DNA from: Hyphomonadaceae bacterium
Lineage (GTDB): Bacteria > Pseudomonadota > Alphaproteobacteria > Caulobacterales > Aquidulcibacteraceae
Assembly (NCBI GenBank): GCA_022841905.1
Contig: JALHQO010000011.1
Span: 1 to 64,000 of the forward strand
Length of the DNA: 64,000 nucleotides
Direction: 5' to 3'
Below the pieces are notes generated by a model that had not been told where the DNA came from, ran no database searches, and saw only the letters and a list, made by a program, of their open reading frames with translations. A program made the position numbers and the translations under genes. Each line of letters starts with the position of its first letter. Position 1 is the first letter of the stretch. This document shows, one piece after another, positions 8,849 to 19,873 of the stretch.

Positions 8849-9181
8849 GATCTAAACCCCTATCGGACGCCTACTGGGCGAACTCTGGCCTGAACGCTCA
8901 ACTGTTAAAGTGAACGATGCGTTAACCCAGGCGCCAAGACGCCCCGCAGGCGCCTGCGGGCTGCCCTGCTTAGAGCGGCGTGGCGCCGAGGCAACAGTAA
9001 CGTGGTGCCTATGCCTTGGACGTTTCTGCAGCATTTCCGCTGGCAAGCGCCCAACAAGACGGCGTCCGGCGCAATGTCGCCCGCTCTGGCAGCGCTCTCA
9101 CTACCCAACATCGCTGAACCACTGACGCTTTCACCGCTCGAACAAGAGTGGGCGCACAGCGCTCCTAAGCGGGGAAGACAC
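8849..9181. promoter_or_regulatory. Divergent control region between two porin genes
   Basis: This 333-bp gap separates the divergent TorF-type porins and must hold both promoters. It contains a perfect 18-bp palindrome, CCCGCAGGCGCCTGCGGG, at 8943-8960, and a TTAA-containing stretch (gttaaagtgaacgatgcgttaac) at about 8905-8930. No convincing -35/-10 pair could be fixed by eye. A track ORF extends the plus-strand porin into this region but lacks a plausible signal peptide there. Confidence 0.45.
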
Positions 9182-9853
9182 ATGAAGAACGTAAAGAAGC
9201 TTATCGGCTTGGCCCTATTGGCCAGCGCCGCCACGGTCACCACGACCGGCGCCGCCAGCGCGCAAGAATTCTCAGGCAATGTCGCGCTGACATCCAACTA
9301 TGTGTGGCGCGGCATTACGCAGTCTGACGGCGAATTCGCCGTGCAAGGCGGCGTCGATTATACGCACGGCATCTTTTATGCCGGCGTGTGGGCCTCATCC
9401 GTCGATGATTTCGGCGTCGACGCCTCCAGCGAACTCGACGCCTATTTCGGCATCACGCCGTCACTAGGCCCGGTCGAATTCGATCTTGGTGTGATCGGAT
9501 ATTTCTATCCGGGCGCCTCTGACGAGATCGATTTCACTGAAATCAAGCTCGGCGCCAGCTACAGCCCGATCGAAGCGCTCTCGATCGCAGCAGCCGGCTA
9601 TTTCTCGGACGATTTCGGCAATACCGGCAATGAATCCGTCTATCTCGAACTAGGGCTTGGCTACACGTTCAACGAAACGTTCTCTGTGAGCGGCGCCTAC
9701 GGCAACCAAGACATCGACGGCGACGATTACGACACCTGGAATCTGGGTGCGAGCGTCGCCGCCTACGGTTTCGGGTTCGACCTCCGCTACTGGGACACCG
9801 ATATCGAAGACGCGGACGAAGAAATATCGTTCACGATCAGCCGCGAACTCTAA
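9182..9853 (+). CDS. TorF-family putative outer-membrane porin (paralogue)
   Basis: A 223-aa exported protein paralogous to the divergent neighbour. The signal peptide is MKNVKKLIGLALLASA... cut after GAASA. The shared core is FSGNVALTSNYVWRGITQSDGEFAVQGGVDYTHGIFYAGVWAS, and both proteins end in a parallel DLRYxDTDIExxDE...FTIxREL segment. It lacks the long acidic loop of the paralogue. The start at 9182 follows a GGGGAAG ribosome-binding site; the track start 60 codons upstream is rejected. Probably a small porin; solute unknown. Confidence 0.85.
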   Translation: MKNVKKLIGLALLASAATVTTTGAASAQEFSGNVALTSNYVWRGITQSDGEFAVQGGVDYTHGIFYAGVWASSVDDFGVDASSELDAYFGITPSLGPVEFDLGVIGYFYPGASDEIDFTEIKLGASYSPIEALSIAAAGYFSDDFGNTGNESVYLELGLGYTFNETFSVSGAYGNQDIDGDDYDTWNLGASVAAYGFGFDLRYWDTDIEDADEEISFTISREL

Positions 9854-9874
9854 AGACGACGTCTTGCGACATGG

Positions 9875-9900
9875 AGGCCGTCACAGCGCTGTGGCGGCCT
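9875..9900. terminator. Hairpin between convergent genes (weak terminator)
   Basis: A 12-bp stem (aggccgtcacag / ctgtggcggcct, one T-G wobble) with a 2-nt loop sits between the porin and the convergent SDR gene. No clear T-run follows on either strand, so termination may be weak. Confidence 0.5.
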
Positions 9901-10695
9901 CTAGCGTTGCGTAAGCGCGCTATAGCCAAGGTGGAGCCCGGCGTCGACGAGAAGCGTCTCGCCGGTGACGTGCCGCGACGCGTCCGAGAGAAAGAAGAGC
10001 CCCGCATCCGCGATGTCTTCCGCGGTGGACGCAGCTTGTAACGGCGTCATCCGCTTGGTGCCTTCGCGCATGCGGTCGACCATTTCAGTCGGCAGGCCCT
10101 TTTCGTGCCAGGGTGTGTCGATGAAGCCTGGGCAAAGCGCGTTGATCCTGATCTTCGGCCCGAGCACGCGCGCCAGCGACAGCGTCATCGTATTGAGCGC
10201 GCCCTTGGAGGCGGCATACGCGACGGACGAGCCGATCCCGGTGACGCCCGCGATCGACGACACCATCAGCACGCTGGCGCGCTCGGACGCCTCCAGCAGC
10301 GGCCGCGCCGCGCGCAGCATCTGGAACGGGCCGATGACGTTGACGGCATAGAGCCGCTCGAAATCGGCGCGCTCCAAAGCGTCGAGATCGCCATGCGCCG
10401 GCGCGAACTTGGTGACGCCGGCATTGTTGGCGAGCGCGTCGATGCGGCCATAGGGCTCGGCCTTCGCGGCGATGGCGCGGCAATCGCCGTCGTCAGAGAC
10501 ATCGCCCTGCGCCAGTACGGCCTCGGCGCCCGCGGCGCGCACGGCTGCGGCGGTTGCTTCGGCTTCTGCGGCGCTCTTTGCGTAATTGATGATGACAGCT
10601 TTAGCGCCGCGCGTTGCCGCCCCTACCGCGAGCGCTGCGCCGAGCCCGGTCGATGCGCCGGTGACGAGAACGATCTTGCCGTCGAAATCACGCAT
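9901..10695 (-). CDS. Short-chain dehydrogenase/reductase (SDR)
   Basis: A 264-aa classical SDR. The NAD(P) glycine motif TGASTGLG lies near residue 12 and NNAG near 88. The catalytic Ser-Tyr-Lys are seen as SSIAGVTG and YAASK, followed by the [12 protein letters not shown] segment. The start at 10695 has a GGAGG Shine-Dalgarno 6-8 nt upstream; the track start 6 codons earlier is a GTG that would include that site. Oxidoreductase acting on an alcohol/ketone; substrate unknown. It is divergent from queF (61 bp). Confidence 0.87.
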   Translation of the reverse strand: MRDFDGKIVLVTGASTGLGAALAVGAATRGAKAVIINYAKSAAEAEATAAAVRAAGAEAVLAQGDVSDDGDCRAIAAKAEPYGRIDALANNAGVTKFAPAHGDLDALERADFERLYAVNVIGPFQMLRAARPLLEASERASVLMVSSIAGVTGIGSSVAYAASKGALNTMTLSLARVLGPKIRINALCPGFIDTPWHEKGLPTEMVDRMREGTKRMTPLQAASTAEDIADAGLFFLSDASRHVTGETLLVDAGLHLGYSALTQR

Positions 10696-10756
10696 GGGCG
10701 CCTCCTTCTCCACGAACCGGCTTGCCAGCAGCGCGCCGTGGCTTCAAGGGTCGGCC

Positions 10757-11218
10757 ATGAGCACCGATCCCAAAGGCTTGAGCCAGCTCGGCCATGCCGC
10801 GCCCATTCCGCAAAGTCCCGACCAGGCAACGCTAGAGCGCGTGCCCAATCCGCATGCGAGTACGCTCTATCTGGCGCGCTTCACCGCGCCGGAGTTCACC
10901 TCGATCTGCCCTGTCACCGGCCAGCCGGATTTCGGCGTGCTGGTGATCGACTATGCGCCGAAGGATTGGATCGTGGAGTCGAAGAGCCTGAAGCTCTTCC
11001 TGCAGAGCTTCCGCAATCACGGCGCGTTTCACGAAGACTGCACCGTCGGCGTCGCCAAGCGCATCGCCGAAGCCATCGCTCCGGCATGGCTTCGCATCGG
11101 CGGTTACTGGAACCCGCGCGGCGGCATGCCGATCGACGTGTTCTGGCAAACCGGCGAGGCGCCTGCCGGCCTATGGCTGCCGGACCAAGGCGTGGCGACT
11201 TATCGCGCTCGCGGCTGA
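10757..11218 (+). CDS. queF: NADPH-dependent 7-cyano-7-deazaguanine (preQ0) reductase
   Basis: A 153-aa QueF of the short, unimodular type: reduces preQ0 to preQ1 in queuosine biosynthesis. Diagnostic segments are the nucleophilic-Cys motif [13 protein letters not shown] near residue 50 and the QueF signature [22 protein letters not shown] near residue 76. The start codon is taken where the family N-terminus begins ([12 protein letters not shown]); the track ORF begins earlier in antisense of the SDR gene. The 3' end overlaps the convergent DUF998 gene by 19 bp. No other que gene and no preQ1 riboswitch are seen here. Confidence 0.95.
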   Translation: MSTDPKGLSQLGHAAPIPQSPDQATLERVPNPHASTLYLARFTAPEFTSICPVTGQPDFGVLVIDYAPKDWIVESKSLKLFLQSFRNHGAFHEDCTVGVAKRIAEAIAPAWLRIGGYWNPRGGMPIDVFWQTGEAPAGLWLPDQGVATYRARG

Positions 11219-11811
11219 TGGCCGAGATAAAGCCCGCAGATCACGATCCAGCCCATCACGCTCGCTTCAAGCACACGCTGTGAAAGGCCGACGAAGGGCG
11301 ATTCCGGCGCCATGGTGAGCAGCCCCGCGAGCGCGGCAGGTGCGGCAACGAAGCCCGCCAACGCGACACCGCCGCCGCTCGGCAAAGCGCGCGCAGCGAG
11401 CGCGAGTAACAGCAACGTCAGCGGCGCTAAGAAGTACCCGGCAAGACCGATCAGCAGATGCATCTGTTGCGAAAAGCTCGGGCTCTCAGGACGGCAGCCA
11501 TAATCGCAGGGGAAGAATGCCGAGCCGACATAACCGATCGCGAAGAGCACGATGCCGATGAAGCCGAGCGTGCCGAGCAAGGATCGTGGCGTCGCCAGCC
11601 ACGCAAACACTGCGAAAGCAATCGTAAGCAACCCAACCGGCAGAAAGCCGTACCAGCTCACTTCATAACCGAACGGCGCACCATTGGCGCCAAGCTCGGA
11701 TATGTATTGCGAGAGGTGATCGTAGCCGGGGAACGTGAACCCTCCGACCACCACCATGGCCAAAAGCCAGAACGCGCCCAAAAGCGCGCAGATCATCGCC
11801 AAGCGTCCCAT
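11200..11811 (-). CDS. DUF998 membrane protein
   Basis: A 203-aa protein with six predicted membrane helices. DUF998 features include [24 protein letters not shown] after helix 1 and a [11 protein letters not shown] loop with two Cys. It follows HMG-CoA lyase by 9 bp on the same strand and overlaps queF at its 3' end. Family function is unknown. Confidence 0.85.
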   Translation of the reverse strand: MGRLAMICALLGAFWLLAMVVVGGFTFPGYDHLSQYISELGANGAPFGYEVSWYGFLPVGLLTIAFAVFAWLATPRSLLGTLGFIGIVLFAIGYVGSAFFPCDYGCRPESPSFSQQMHLLIGLAGYFLAPLTLLLLALAARALPSGGGVALAGFVAAPAALAGLLTMAPESPFVGLSQRVLEASVMGWIVICGLYLGHQPRAR

Positions 11812-11820
11812 CGTGTCCCC

Positions 11821-12723
11821 TTAAGCCGGCCATTTCGGCGCGCGGCTGACCATGCCTGGCGTCGTGCGCCCCAATACGCCGCCGATGAAGCGCGCCGCTG
11901 CAATGGCGCCGTCGAGATCGACGCCGGTGTCGAAGCCCATGCGCGCAAACATGTAGAGCAAATCTTCGGTCGGCACGTTGCCCGCCGCGCCCGGTGCGAA
12001 CGGGCAGCCGCCAATGCCGCCGAGCGATCCATCCAGTACGCGCACGCCCTCTTCCACCGCCGCCACCGCGTTGGCGAGCGCGGTGTTGCGCGTGTTGTGG
12101 AAATGCGCGCGCAGCTGGATGCCGGCGGGGATCGCAGCTTTCACGGCGCGGAAGCGTTCATGCACATCACTCGGCGCGCCGACGCCGATCGTGTCGGCGA
12201 GCGCCAGTTCAAAAATCTCCTGCCCCACACAGCGTTCGGCAACTTCGACGACGCGCGACACCGCCACTTCGCCATCGAACGGACAACCGAAAGCAGTTGA
12301 GATCGTCGCCGACAAACGCGCGCCGCCGGCCTTTGCGGTTGCAGCTACGTCCGGCCAGACAGCGAATGTTTCTTCGACCGTGCCGCCATTGTTTCGGATG
12401 GAGAAACCGTCCGAGGCGCAGAAGACGTAGTTGATCTCCTTCGCGCCTGCCGCCAGCGCACGCTCGACGCCGCGCAGATTCAAGGCGAGCGCGATGTAAG
12501 TCACGTCATCGCGCCTGAGCACGCCTGCAAACACCGCATCGCCATCGGCCATTTGCGGCACTTTTTTCGGATTGACGAAGCTGCCCGCTTCCAATCGCCG
12601 GAAGCCCGCGCGCACGATATGATCGATCAGCGCGAGCTTGTTTTCGGTGGAGACGATATCCGGCTCGTTTTGCAGCCCATCGCGCGGGCTCACTTCGACA
12701 AGCTCAAGTTTCTCTCTGGCCAC
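11821..12723 (-). CDS. Hydroxymethylglutaryl-CoA lyase
   Basis: A 300-aa TIM-barrel lyase that splits HMG-CoA into acetoacetate and acetyl-CoA in the last step of leucine breakdown. The N-terminal substrate/metal motif is VEVSPRDGLQNE, with EAGSFVNPKKVPQMAD after it. The metal-binding RAHFHNTR and the active-site loop Cys in GGIGGCPFAPGAAGN are present. The start is taken as GTG 12723 (VAREKLELVEV) with GGAG 6-10 nt upstream; the track ATG 42 codons earlier lies inside the TRIC gene. The gene overlaps the upstream TRIC stop by 20 bp. Confidence 0.92.
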   Translation of the reverse strand: MAREKLELVEVSPRDGLQNEPDIVSTENKLALIDHIVRAGFRRLEAGSFVNPKKVPQMADGDAVFAGVLRRDDVTYIALALNLRGVERALAAGAKEINYVFCASDGFSIRNNGGTVEETFAVWPDVAATAKAGGARLSATISTAFGCPFDGEVAVSRVVEVAERCVGQEIFELALADTIGVGAPSDVHERFRAVKAAIPAGIQLRAHFHNTRNTALANAVAAVEEGVRVLDGSLGGIGGCPFAPGAAGNVPTEDLLYMFARMGFDTGVDLDGAIAAARFIGGVLGRTTPGMVSRAPKWPA

Positions 12724-13351
12724 GCTTCGCTCCAAACGCCGGCAGCGCCCAGCCATAATGTATGGCCCCGGCGCGCAAACCGAAACCCGCCACGGCGCCG
12801 GCAATCCCCGCCACGCCGGGCGGAACACCGGCCCAATCGAGCGCGACATAGCTCGCCGCCGCCAGCAGCGCCGCGGAAATGGTGATCTCGCGCTTCAGCA
12901 GCGCGGATGGTTGGCCGGCGAGCACATCGCGAATGACGCCGCCGAAGCACGCCGTCAGCACACCCATGGCGATCGAGACAAATGGATTGACGCCGAGCGC
13001 CATCGCTTTGCCGGCGCCGATCACGGCGTAGCCGCCGAGTCCGACCGCATCGAGCCAGATCAGCGTTTTCGCGCGCTCCAGATACGGCGCGAGGAACCAC
13101 ACCGCGAGCGCCGCCGCGAGGCCGATGCCGAGATAAGCCGGATCGCCGATCCAAAACACCGGCGCGCCGATCAGCAGATCGCGCAGCGTGCCGCCGCCGA
13201 CCCCAGTGAACACGGCGAAGAACCAGAACGTGACAATGTCATGCCGATCGCGCGCCGCCGCGAGCGCGCCGGTCAGCGCGAACACGGCCACGCCCGCGTA
13301 ATCGAGCGCGGGCGGCAGCGCGGGTAAGGCTTCTGGAACGAGACTCACCAT
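12704..13351 (-). CDS. Trimeric intracellular cation (TRIC) channel family protein
   Basis: A 215-aa inner-membrane protein of the UPF0126/TRIC group, with seven helices in two repeated halves. Each half carries the glycine-rich signature: GVGGGTLRDLLIG near residue 50 and FGGVIRDVLAG near residue 137. Bacterial homologues conduct K+ as trimers. Its 3' end overlaps the HMG-CoA lyase start by 20 bp, implying coupled translation without an obvious functional link. Confidence 0.9.
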   Translation of the reverse strand: MVSLVPEALPALPPALDYAGVAVFALTGALAAARDRHDIVTFWFFAVFTGVGGGTLRDLLIGAPVFWIGDPAYLGIGLAAALAVWFLAPYLERAKTLIWLDAVGLGGYAVIGAGKAMALGVNPFVSIAMGVLTACFGGVIRDVLAGQPSALLKREITISAALLAAASYVALDWAGVPPGVAGIAGAVAGFGLRAGAIHYGWALPAFGAKRGQRET

Positions 13352-13382
13352 CGCCCGTCTCTACACTGTTTTGCCAAGAGGA

Positions 13383-13469
13383 TGGTGCGAGCGGCGGGAG
13401 TTGAACCCGCACCGCCTTACGGCGAACGGATTTTAAGTCCGCTGCGTCTACCAGTTTCGCCACGCTCGC
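13383..13469 (-). tRNA. tRNA-Leu(UAA)
   Basis: The minus strand folds as a class II tRNA of 87 nt. The acceptor stem is GCGAGCG/CGCTCGC with encoded CCA. The D-loop region is TGGCGAAACTGGTAGACGC. The anticodon stem-loop ACTTAAAATCC gives anticodon UAA. There is a long variable arm (CGCCGTAAGGCGG) and a T-loop GTTCAACTC. Type II arm plus UAA identify leucine. Confidence 0.96.
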
Positions 13470-13536
13470 GCCGCTTGCGGCATAGCGGCGTTGGGCAAGC
13501 CTAGGCAAGCCATCTTCACCCGCGTTAGGCTGGCGC

Positions 13537-14214
13537 ATGCGATCACACCCGCTCGATTGCCCGATCTGGAGCGCGCTGAGTTCGCGGCAGGCTGCGTTTG
13601 GCACGGACGGCTCACTGGCGCGGCGTTTCGCGGAAGATATCAGCCCATTTGCGGCAACTGCCGATAGCTCACCGGATGCGGTCGCCGCGCTGGCGGGGCT
13701 TGCCCACGATGATGATGACATGTCGCTGCTGGAGCGCGACCCGCCGTCGCCGCCCTCCGGCATTCTGCTCAAGCTCAACGCCGCCGGCGTGCAGATGGTG
13801 CTCGCCACGCTCACGCCCGGCGCAGACATCGCTTTCGACAATCTCGGCGACGCCGATGCGCGGGACATGCTCGCGCTTGCCACCCTCACGCGCCCCGGCC
13901 CATTCCGTGCGCGCACGCACAAACTTGGCCGCTTCATCGGCGCGCGCGAGAACGGACAGCTGATCGCCATGGCGGGCGAGCGCTTGCAGACGGATGAATT
14001 CGTCGAAGTCAGCGGCATCTGCACGCATCCCGATTATCGCGGGCGCGGTCTAGCCGCTGCGCTGACACGCATTATTGCGGCACGAATTCTCGAGGAAGGC
14101 AAGACACCGTTCCTCCACGCTTACGCCAGCAACACCGGCGCGATTTCGGTGTATCGGAAACTTGGCTTCGAACATCGCTGCAACGTCACGCACGCGATGT
14201 GGACGCGCGCTTAG
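13537..14214 (+). CDS. GNAT family N-acetyltransferase
   Basis: A 225-aa protein whose C-terminal half is a GNAT fold: VSGICTHPDYRGRGLAAALTRIIAARI is the acetyl-CoA pyrophosphate loop (R-G-x-G-L/A) near residue 165, followed by YASNTGAISVYRKLGFE. The N-terminal ~100 residues are less conserved. Acetyl acceptor unknown. It stands alone, divergent from the tRNA and convergent on the CinA-like gene across a palindromic element. Confidence 0.85.
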   Translation: MRSHPLDCPIWSALSSRQAAFGTDGSLARRFAEDISPFAATADSSPDAVAALAGLAHDDDDMSLLERDPPSPPSGILLKLNAAGVQMVLATLTPGADIAFDNLGDADARDMLALATLTRPGPFRARTHKLGRFIGARENGQLIAMAGERLQTDEFVEVSGICTHPDYRGRGLAAALTRIIAARILEEGKTPFLHAYASNTGAISVYRKLGFEHRCNVTHAMWTRA

Positions 14215-14218
14215 TCTT

Positions 14219-14266
14219 GGACCGCGCATCTTTAGACGCGCATGCGGGCCTGAAGGCCCGCGGTCC
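14219..14266. repeat. REP-like double palindrome between convergent genes
   Basis: An inner perfect hairpin GCGGGCC-TGAA-GGCCCGC (14244-14261) is preceded by a 7-bp outer inverted repeat, GGACCGC (14219-14225) with GCGGTCC (14260-14266). The element fills the whole gap between two convergent stop codons and has no T-run. The form resembles repetitive extragenic palindromes; copy number cannot be tested here. Confidence 0.55.
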
Positions 14267-15031
14267 TTACAAGTCAGCCACAACTTCCGGATCCACGCCA
14301 CAACTGCGGATCAGCGCCTGCAAATCCTCGCCCGCTTTCGTCAGCGCCTCAGCATCTGCGCTGCGCGCGACGAGGTTTACGCCATAGTCCTCGCCGGGCG
14401 CGAACCACGGATACGAGCCGAACGAGACGCCAGGCGCGGCCTCCTCCAGCGCTTGCAGCCCTGCCGCGATGTCGCCCTCGCGCAAGCGCTTGCCGCGCAC
14501 CGCAACCGCTTGCACGACGGCCCCACCCTGCAAGCGATGGCCGACATCCTGCAGCATGCCGCGCGTAATCGACGGCACGCCGGCCATCACGAACACGTTG
14601 CCGATCTGAAAGCCGGGCGCGCGTGACACCGGATTGGCGATCAGCGATGCGCCATCCGGAATGCGCGCCATGCGCAGCCGCGCTTCGTTGAGATTGGTCG
14701 CGCCTCTGTAATGCGCTTCGAGGATCGCGCGTGCGTCGTCGCGCACATCGATGTTGACACCGAACGCCGCTGCCATGGCGTCTGCGGTCTTGTCGTCGTG
14801 CGTGGGGCCGATGCCGCCAGTGGTGAAGACGTAATCGTACTTGGCGCGCAGTGCGTTCACAGCGGCGACGATTTCGTCCGGCACGTCCGCCACCACGCGC
14901 GCCTCCGCCACCTGCACGCCGAGCGGCGCCAGGAATTTCGCGATCGTCTGCAGGTTCACGTCCTGCGTGCGGCCGGAGAGCAATTCGTCACCGATCAGCA
15001 GAACGGCGGCTTTGACTTGGCGTTGGCTCAT
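14267..15031 (-). CDS. CinA-like molybdopterin-binding-domain protein
   Basis: A 254-aa protein with the MoCF/CinA N-terminal fold: LLIGDELLSGRTQDVN near residue 10 and FTTGGIGPTHDDKTADAMA near 65, the phosphate-binding loop of the MoaB/MogA family. It lacks the separate CinA C-terminal nicotinamide-nucleotide amidase domain, so it is the short form. Family members include ADP-ribose/FAD pyrophosphatases; no specific reaction can be assigned. The start MSQRQVKAAVLLIG is chosen over an ATG 28 codons upstream that lies within the divergent thioesterase gene. Confidence 0.85.
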   Translation of the reverse strand: MSQRQVKAAVLLIGDELLSGRTQDVNLQTIAKFLAPLGVQVAEARVVADVPDEIVAAVNALRAKYDYVFTTGGIGPTHDDKTADAMAAAFGVNIDVRDDARAILEAHYRGATNLNEARLRMARIPDGASLIANPVSRAPGFQIGNVFVMAGVPSITRGMLQDVGHRLQGGAVVQAVAVRGKRLREGDIAAGLQALEEAAPGVSFGSYPWFAPGEDYGVNLVARSADAEALTKAGEDLQALIRSCGVDPEVVADL

Positions 15032-15065
15032 GGGTTCAAGATAGGCCGTTCCCGCGAGGCGCCCA

Positions 15066-15488
15066 ATGACAGAAATCGACTCCGTCGGCCGTTTGACGGA
15101 ACGGCAAGCCGGCAAACTGCCAGATCATTTGAACCTAGTATGGCTCGAAGCGCGGCCGGGCTTCGTCAGCGGGCGCTTTATGGTGGGCGAACATCACATG
15201 GCGCCCAACGGCTTCATGCACGCCGCCAGCGTCATCGCCCTGGCCGACTCCGCCAGCGGCTATGGCTGCGTCATCTCCCTGCCCGAAGGCGCCTCAGGGT
15301 TCACCACGGTGGAGCTGAAGGCCAACTTCCTCGGCACCGCCAAACTCGGCGAAGTCGTCAGCACCGAAGCGCGCCTCGTCCACGGCGGACGCACGACGCA
15401 GGTCTGGGACGCCGTTGTGAAGAACGAGACCAGCGGCAAAACCACCGCGCTCTTCCGCTGCACGCAAATGGTGCTTTATCCGAAGTGA
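15066..15488 (+). CDS. PaaI-type hotdog thioesterase
   Basis: A 140-aa single hotdog-domain acyl-CoA thioesterase-like protein. The hotdog helix HMAPNGFMHAASVIALADSASGYG (about residues 43-66) contains the PaaI-type N-G-x-x-H/A-x motif, and FTTVELKANFLGTAKLGEVV forms the central strands. Acyl substrate unknown. It is divergent from the CinA-like gene with a 34-bp gap. Confidence 0.85.
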   Translation: MTEIDSVGRLTERQAGKLPDHLNLVWLEARPGFVSGRFMVGEHHMAPNGFMHAASVIALADSASGYGCVISLPEGASGFTTVELKANFLGTAKLGEVVSTEARLVHGGRTTQVWDAVVKNETSGKTTALFRCTQMVLYPK

Positions 15489-15504
15489 GGCAGTGGGAAT
15501 CCGG

Positions 15505-15543
15505 GCAAACAAAATGGGCAGCGGCTAATGCCTACTGCCCATT
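15505..15543 (-). terminator. Intrinsic terminator for rpmG
   Basis: A perfect 9-bp inverted repeat AATGGGCAG / CTGCCCATT with a 13-nt loop lies just beyond the rpmG stop. On the minus strand it is followed by TTTTGTTTG. The sequence tgcctactgcc occurs twice here with a 14-bp period (15529 and 15543). Confidence 0.7.
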
Positions 15544-15571
15544 GCCTACTGCCTCGCGCGAAAGCGCGTGC

Positions 15572-15739
15572 TTACTTAATCTTGCCTTCGACGAACTCGA
15601 CGTGCTTTTTCGCAATCGGGTCGTACTTCTTGAACTTGAGCTTTTCCGTCTTCGTGCGCGGGTTCTTCTTCGTCACGTAGAAGAAGCCAGTGTCGGCCGT
15701 CGAGTTCAGACGGATCTTGATGGTTGCTGGCTTAGCCAT
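15572..15739 (-). CDS. rpmG: 50S ribosomal protein L33
   Basis: A 55-aa basic protein absent from the ORF track because it is short. The minus strand reads [20 protein letters not shown]... through VTKKNPRTK to the end VEGKIK. This is L33 of the Cys-free (zinc-independent) type usual in alphaproteobacteria, a large-subunit protein near the E site. The ATG lies at 15737-15739, the TAA at 15572-15574, and a hairpin terminator follows. It is monocistronic as usual. Confidence 0.97.
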   Translation of the reverse strand: MAKPATIKIRLNSTADTGFFYVTKKNPRTKTEKLKFKKYDPIAKKHVEFVEGKIK

Positions 15740-15804
15740 GACGGGCGCTCAAAGAGTTCTGGGGTTCTGGAAAGCGCGCGAAAATAGGGATCGCCACCCT
15801 AAAG

Positions 15805-16476
15805 TCAACTTCTCAGACGCTCGAGGGTGTGCGCCCCCCGGCTCCAACGCAGGAAAGGCGGGTCGACCGGCTGGCCTTCGAGCCGGAGACGGACCTCTTT
15901 CAGCACGAAGCGGGTAATCGAGGGCAGGTCCAGGGCCTCGGCCTCGTCGAGGCTAAACCACCGTGTATGCAGCAATTCTTCGTCGCCGGCGGCTGGCTCG
16001 TCGTGGGCCAGAACCGCCTCGGCGTCGGCCAGGAAGAAGCGAGCGTCGAAGCGGCGGGGGCGGTACGGCGGCGTGATGGCGCGGGCCACGAACTGGAGCT
16101 TGGAGAGGTCCGGGCCCTGGTCGTCGCCCAGCACTAGCCCCGCCTCCTCCCGCGTCTCCCGCACCGCCGCCAGGGCGAACGCGCGCGGCGGCCGCCGCAC
16201 CAGCCCGCCAGCACGCAACAGCGCCTCAGCGCCCGCCGTGAGCTCACACGCGGCGGGCAGGCGCGCATCGCCGGGATCGACCCGGCCGCCGGGAAACACC
16301 CATTTGTCCGGCATGAAGACGTGGCCCTTGGCGCGCTGACCCATCATCACCTCACGCCGGCCGCGGACCAGGATCAGCGTCGCCGCGTCGCGCGGGCGCG
16401 TCGCCTTGGGCTTATCGGCGCCCGGCGGATCGAACGGCTTTTCGTCCGCGTTGAGCTTGAATTCGTTCTCGGCCAT
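15805..16476 (-). CDS. Nudix hydrolase with split Nudix box (NUDT7/19-like)
   Basis: A 223-aa Nudix-fold protein. The Gly segment (FPGGRVDPGD, near residue 68) is separated from the catalytic helix (AAVRETREEAGL, near residue 108) by an insertion of about 25 residues, the layout of the NUDT7/NUDT19 CoA/acyl-CoA diphosphatase-like group. The N-terminus DERFxP-type (ADEKPFDPPGADKPKATRPRDAATLILVR) also fits. The REUXEE core is intact, so it is probably active. Substrate inferred only from group membership. Confidence 0.83.
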   Translation of the reverse strand: MAENEFKLNADEKPFDPPGADKPKATRPRDAATLILVRGRREVMMGQRAKGHVFMPDKWVFPGGRVDPGDARLPAACELTAGAEALLRAGGLVRRPPRAFALAAVRETREEAGLVLGDDQGPDLSKLQFVARAITPPYRPRRFDARFFLADAEAVLAHDEPAAGDEELLHTRWFSLDEAEALDLPSITRFVLKEVRLRLEGQPVDPPFLRWSRGAHTLERLRS

Positions 16477-16594
16477 GCGCGCAATCTAGCCCCCCGCCCT
16501 ATCGTCTTGGAACCCGGTTCGGACACGCCTAACATCGCCGGAGCGAAGGAAACGCAGATGGCGCGACGTAAGCCGCCTGCGACTTGAGGATCAG

Positions 16595-17029
16595 ATGAGC
16601 CTGCACGGAAGCTATGACGACGCCAATCTCTTCGCCAAAATCCTGCGCGGCGAGATCCCGGCGGTGAAAGTCTATGAAGACGACGCCGTGCTCGCCTTCA
16701 TGGATATCTTCCCGCAAGCACGAGGGCATGTGCTGGTCGTACCGAAAAATGTGCGTGCGCAAAATTTTCTAGAGCTGCCCGCCGACAAGGTCGCGCCGCT
16801 GATGGCGGCGGTTCACAAGCTGACTCGGGCGACGGTGAAGGCGCTCAATCCGGACGGGATCACCGTCAGCCAATTTAACGGCGCGGCGGCGGGGCAGACG
16901 ATCTTCCACCTGCACTTCCACATCATCCCGCGCTACGAGGGCGTGCGCCTCGCCGGCCACGATCACGGCAAGAAGGCAGACATCGCCGAGCTGGAAGCGA
17001 TCGCGAAGGACATCGCGGCGGCGCTGTAA
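16595..17029 (+). CDS. HIT family protein
   Basis: A 144-aa histidine-triad nucleotide hydrolase/transferase. The triad motif HLHFHIIPR occurs near residue 100 (H-x-H-x-H), preceded by NGAAAGQTIFHLH and, at the N-terminus, DDANLFAKILRGEIPAVKVYEDD. Such proteins split nucleoside phosphoramidates. A GAGG Shine-Dalgarno precedes the ATG. It is convergent with clpA. Confidence 0.92.
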   Translation: MSLHGSYDDANLFAKILRGEIPAVKVYEDDAVLAFMDIFPQARGHVLVVPKNVRAQNFLELPADKVAPLMAAVHKLTRATVKALNPDGITVSQFNGAAAGQTIFHLHFHIIPRYEGVRLAGHDHGKKADIAELEAIAKDIAAAL

Positions 17030-17033
17030 GCGA

Positions 17034-17061
17034 AACGGCGGCCGCTTGCGCGACCGCCGTT
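17034..17061. terminator. Hairpin between HIT gene and clpA
   Basis: An 8-bp inverted repeat aacggcgg / ccgccgtt encloses a GC-rich loop between convergent genes. Only three T follow on the minus side, so it is a moderate terminator candidate. Confidence 0.5.
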
Positions 17062-17085
17062 CGATGAGTCAACCGAAGCGGGCGG

Positions 17086-19404
<2,319 letters not shown>

Positions 19405-19405
19405 C

Positions 19406-19744
19406 TTATTCCTTTTCCATCGTGCACTGCAGCGGATGCTCTGACCGCTTCGCCAAATCCAGAACCTGAGCAACCTTCGTCTCGGCCACCTCGTAGGTGA
19501 AGATACCACACACGCCGACGCCGTTTTGATGGACGTGCAGCATGATCGTCGTGGCCTCCTCGCGGGTCTTGTTGAAAAAGCGCTCCAACACGTAGACCAC
19601 GAATTCCATGGGCGTGTAGTCGTCGTTCAGCAGGAGCACGCGATAGAGCGACGGCTTCTTGGTGCGGGTAACGGTCTGGGTGCCGGCGCGCCCATCAGCG
19701 CCGCCGCCTTCCTCGTTATCGTCCCACTGATCGTCGCCGCTCAT
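19406..19744 (-). CDS. clpS: ATP-dependent Clp protease adaptor ClpS
   Basis: A 112-aa adaptor that delivers N-degron substrates to ClpAP. An acidic flexible N-terminus ([12 protein letters not shown]) precedes the conserved core: [27 protein letters not shown], containing the N-end-rule pocket Asn-Asp and Met residues, and [21 protein letters not shown] with the pocket His. clpA starts 2 nt after the stop, so the two are coupled. Confidence 0.97.
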   Translation of the reverse strand: MSGDDQWDDNEEGGGADGRAGTQTVTRTKKPSLYRVLLLNDDYTPMEFVVYVLERFFNKTREEATTIMLHVHQNGVGVCGIFTYEVAETKVAQVLDLAKRSEHPLQCTMEKE

Positions 19745-19873
19745 TCACTGACCCTGGACCGACTCGTCCACCCATGAGCCTTCGCTCACTTGCTGAACAA
19801 TTTATGGATCAACTGCGCCGTGGGAAGGCCTTGCGCGCAATGATGTTGCAGCCCATGGGCGCGTGCACGCAAA

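Noticed and set aside
9002-9181. Upstream extension of the second porin ORF
   Set aside because: The extension lacks a signal peptide; the internal ATG has a strong ribosome-binding site and a complete signal sequence.
13239-14024. 261-aa minus-strand ORF running through the tRNA-Leu gene
   Set aside because: It crosses a clear tRNA and the antisense of the GNAT gene.
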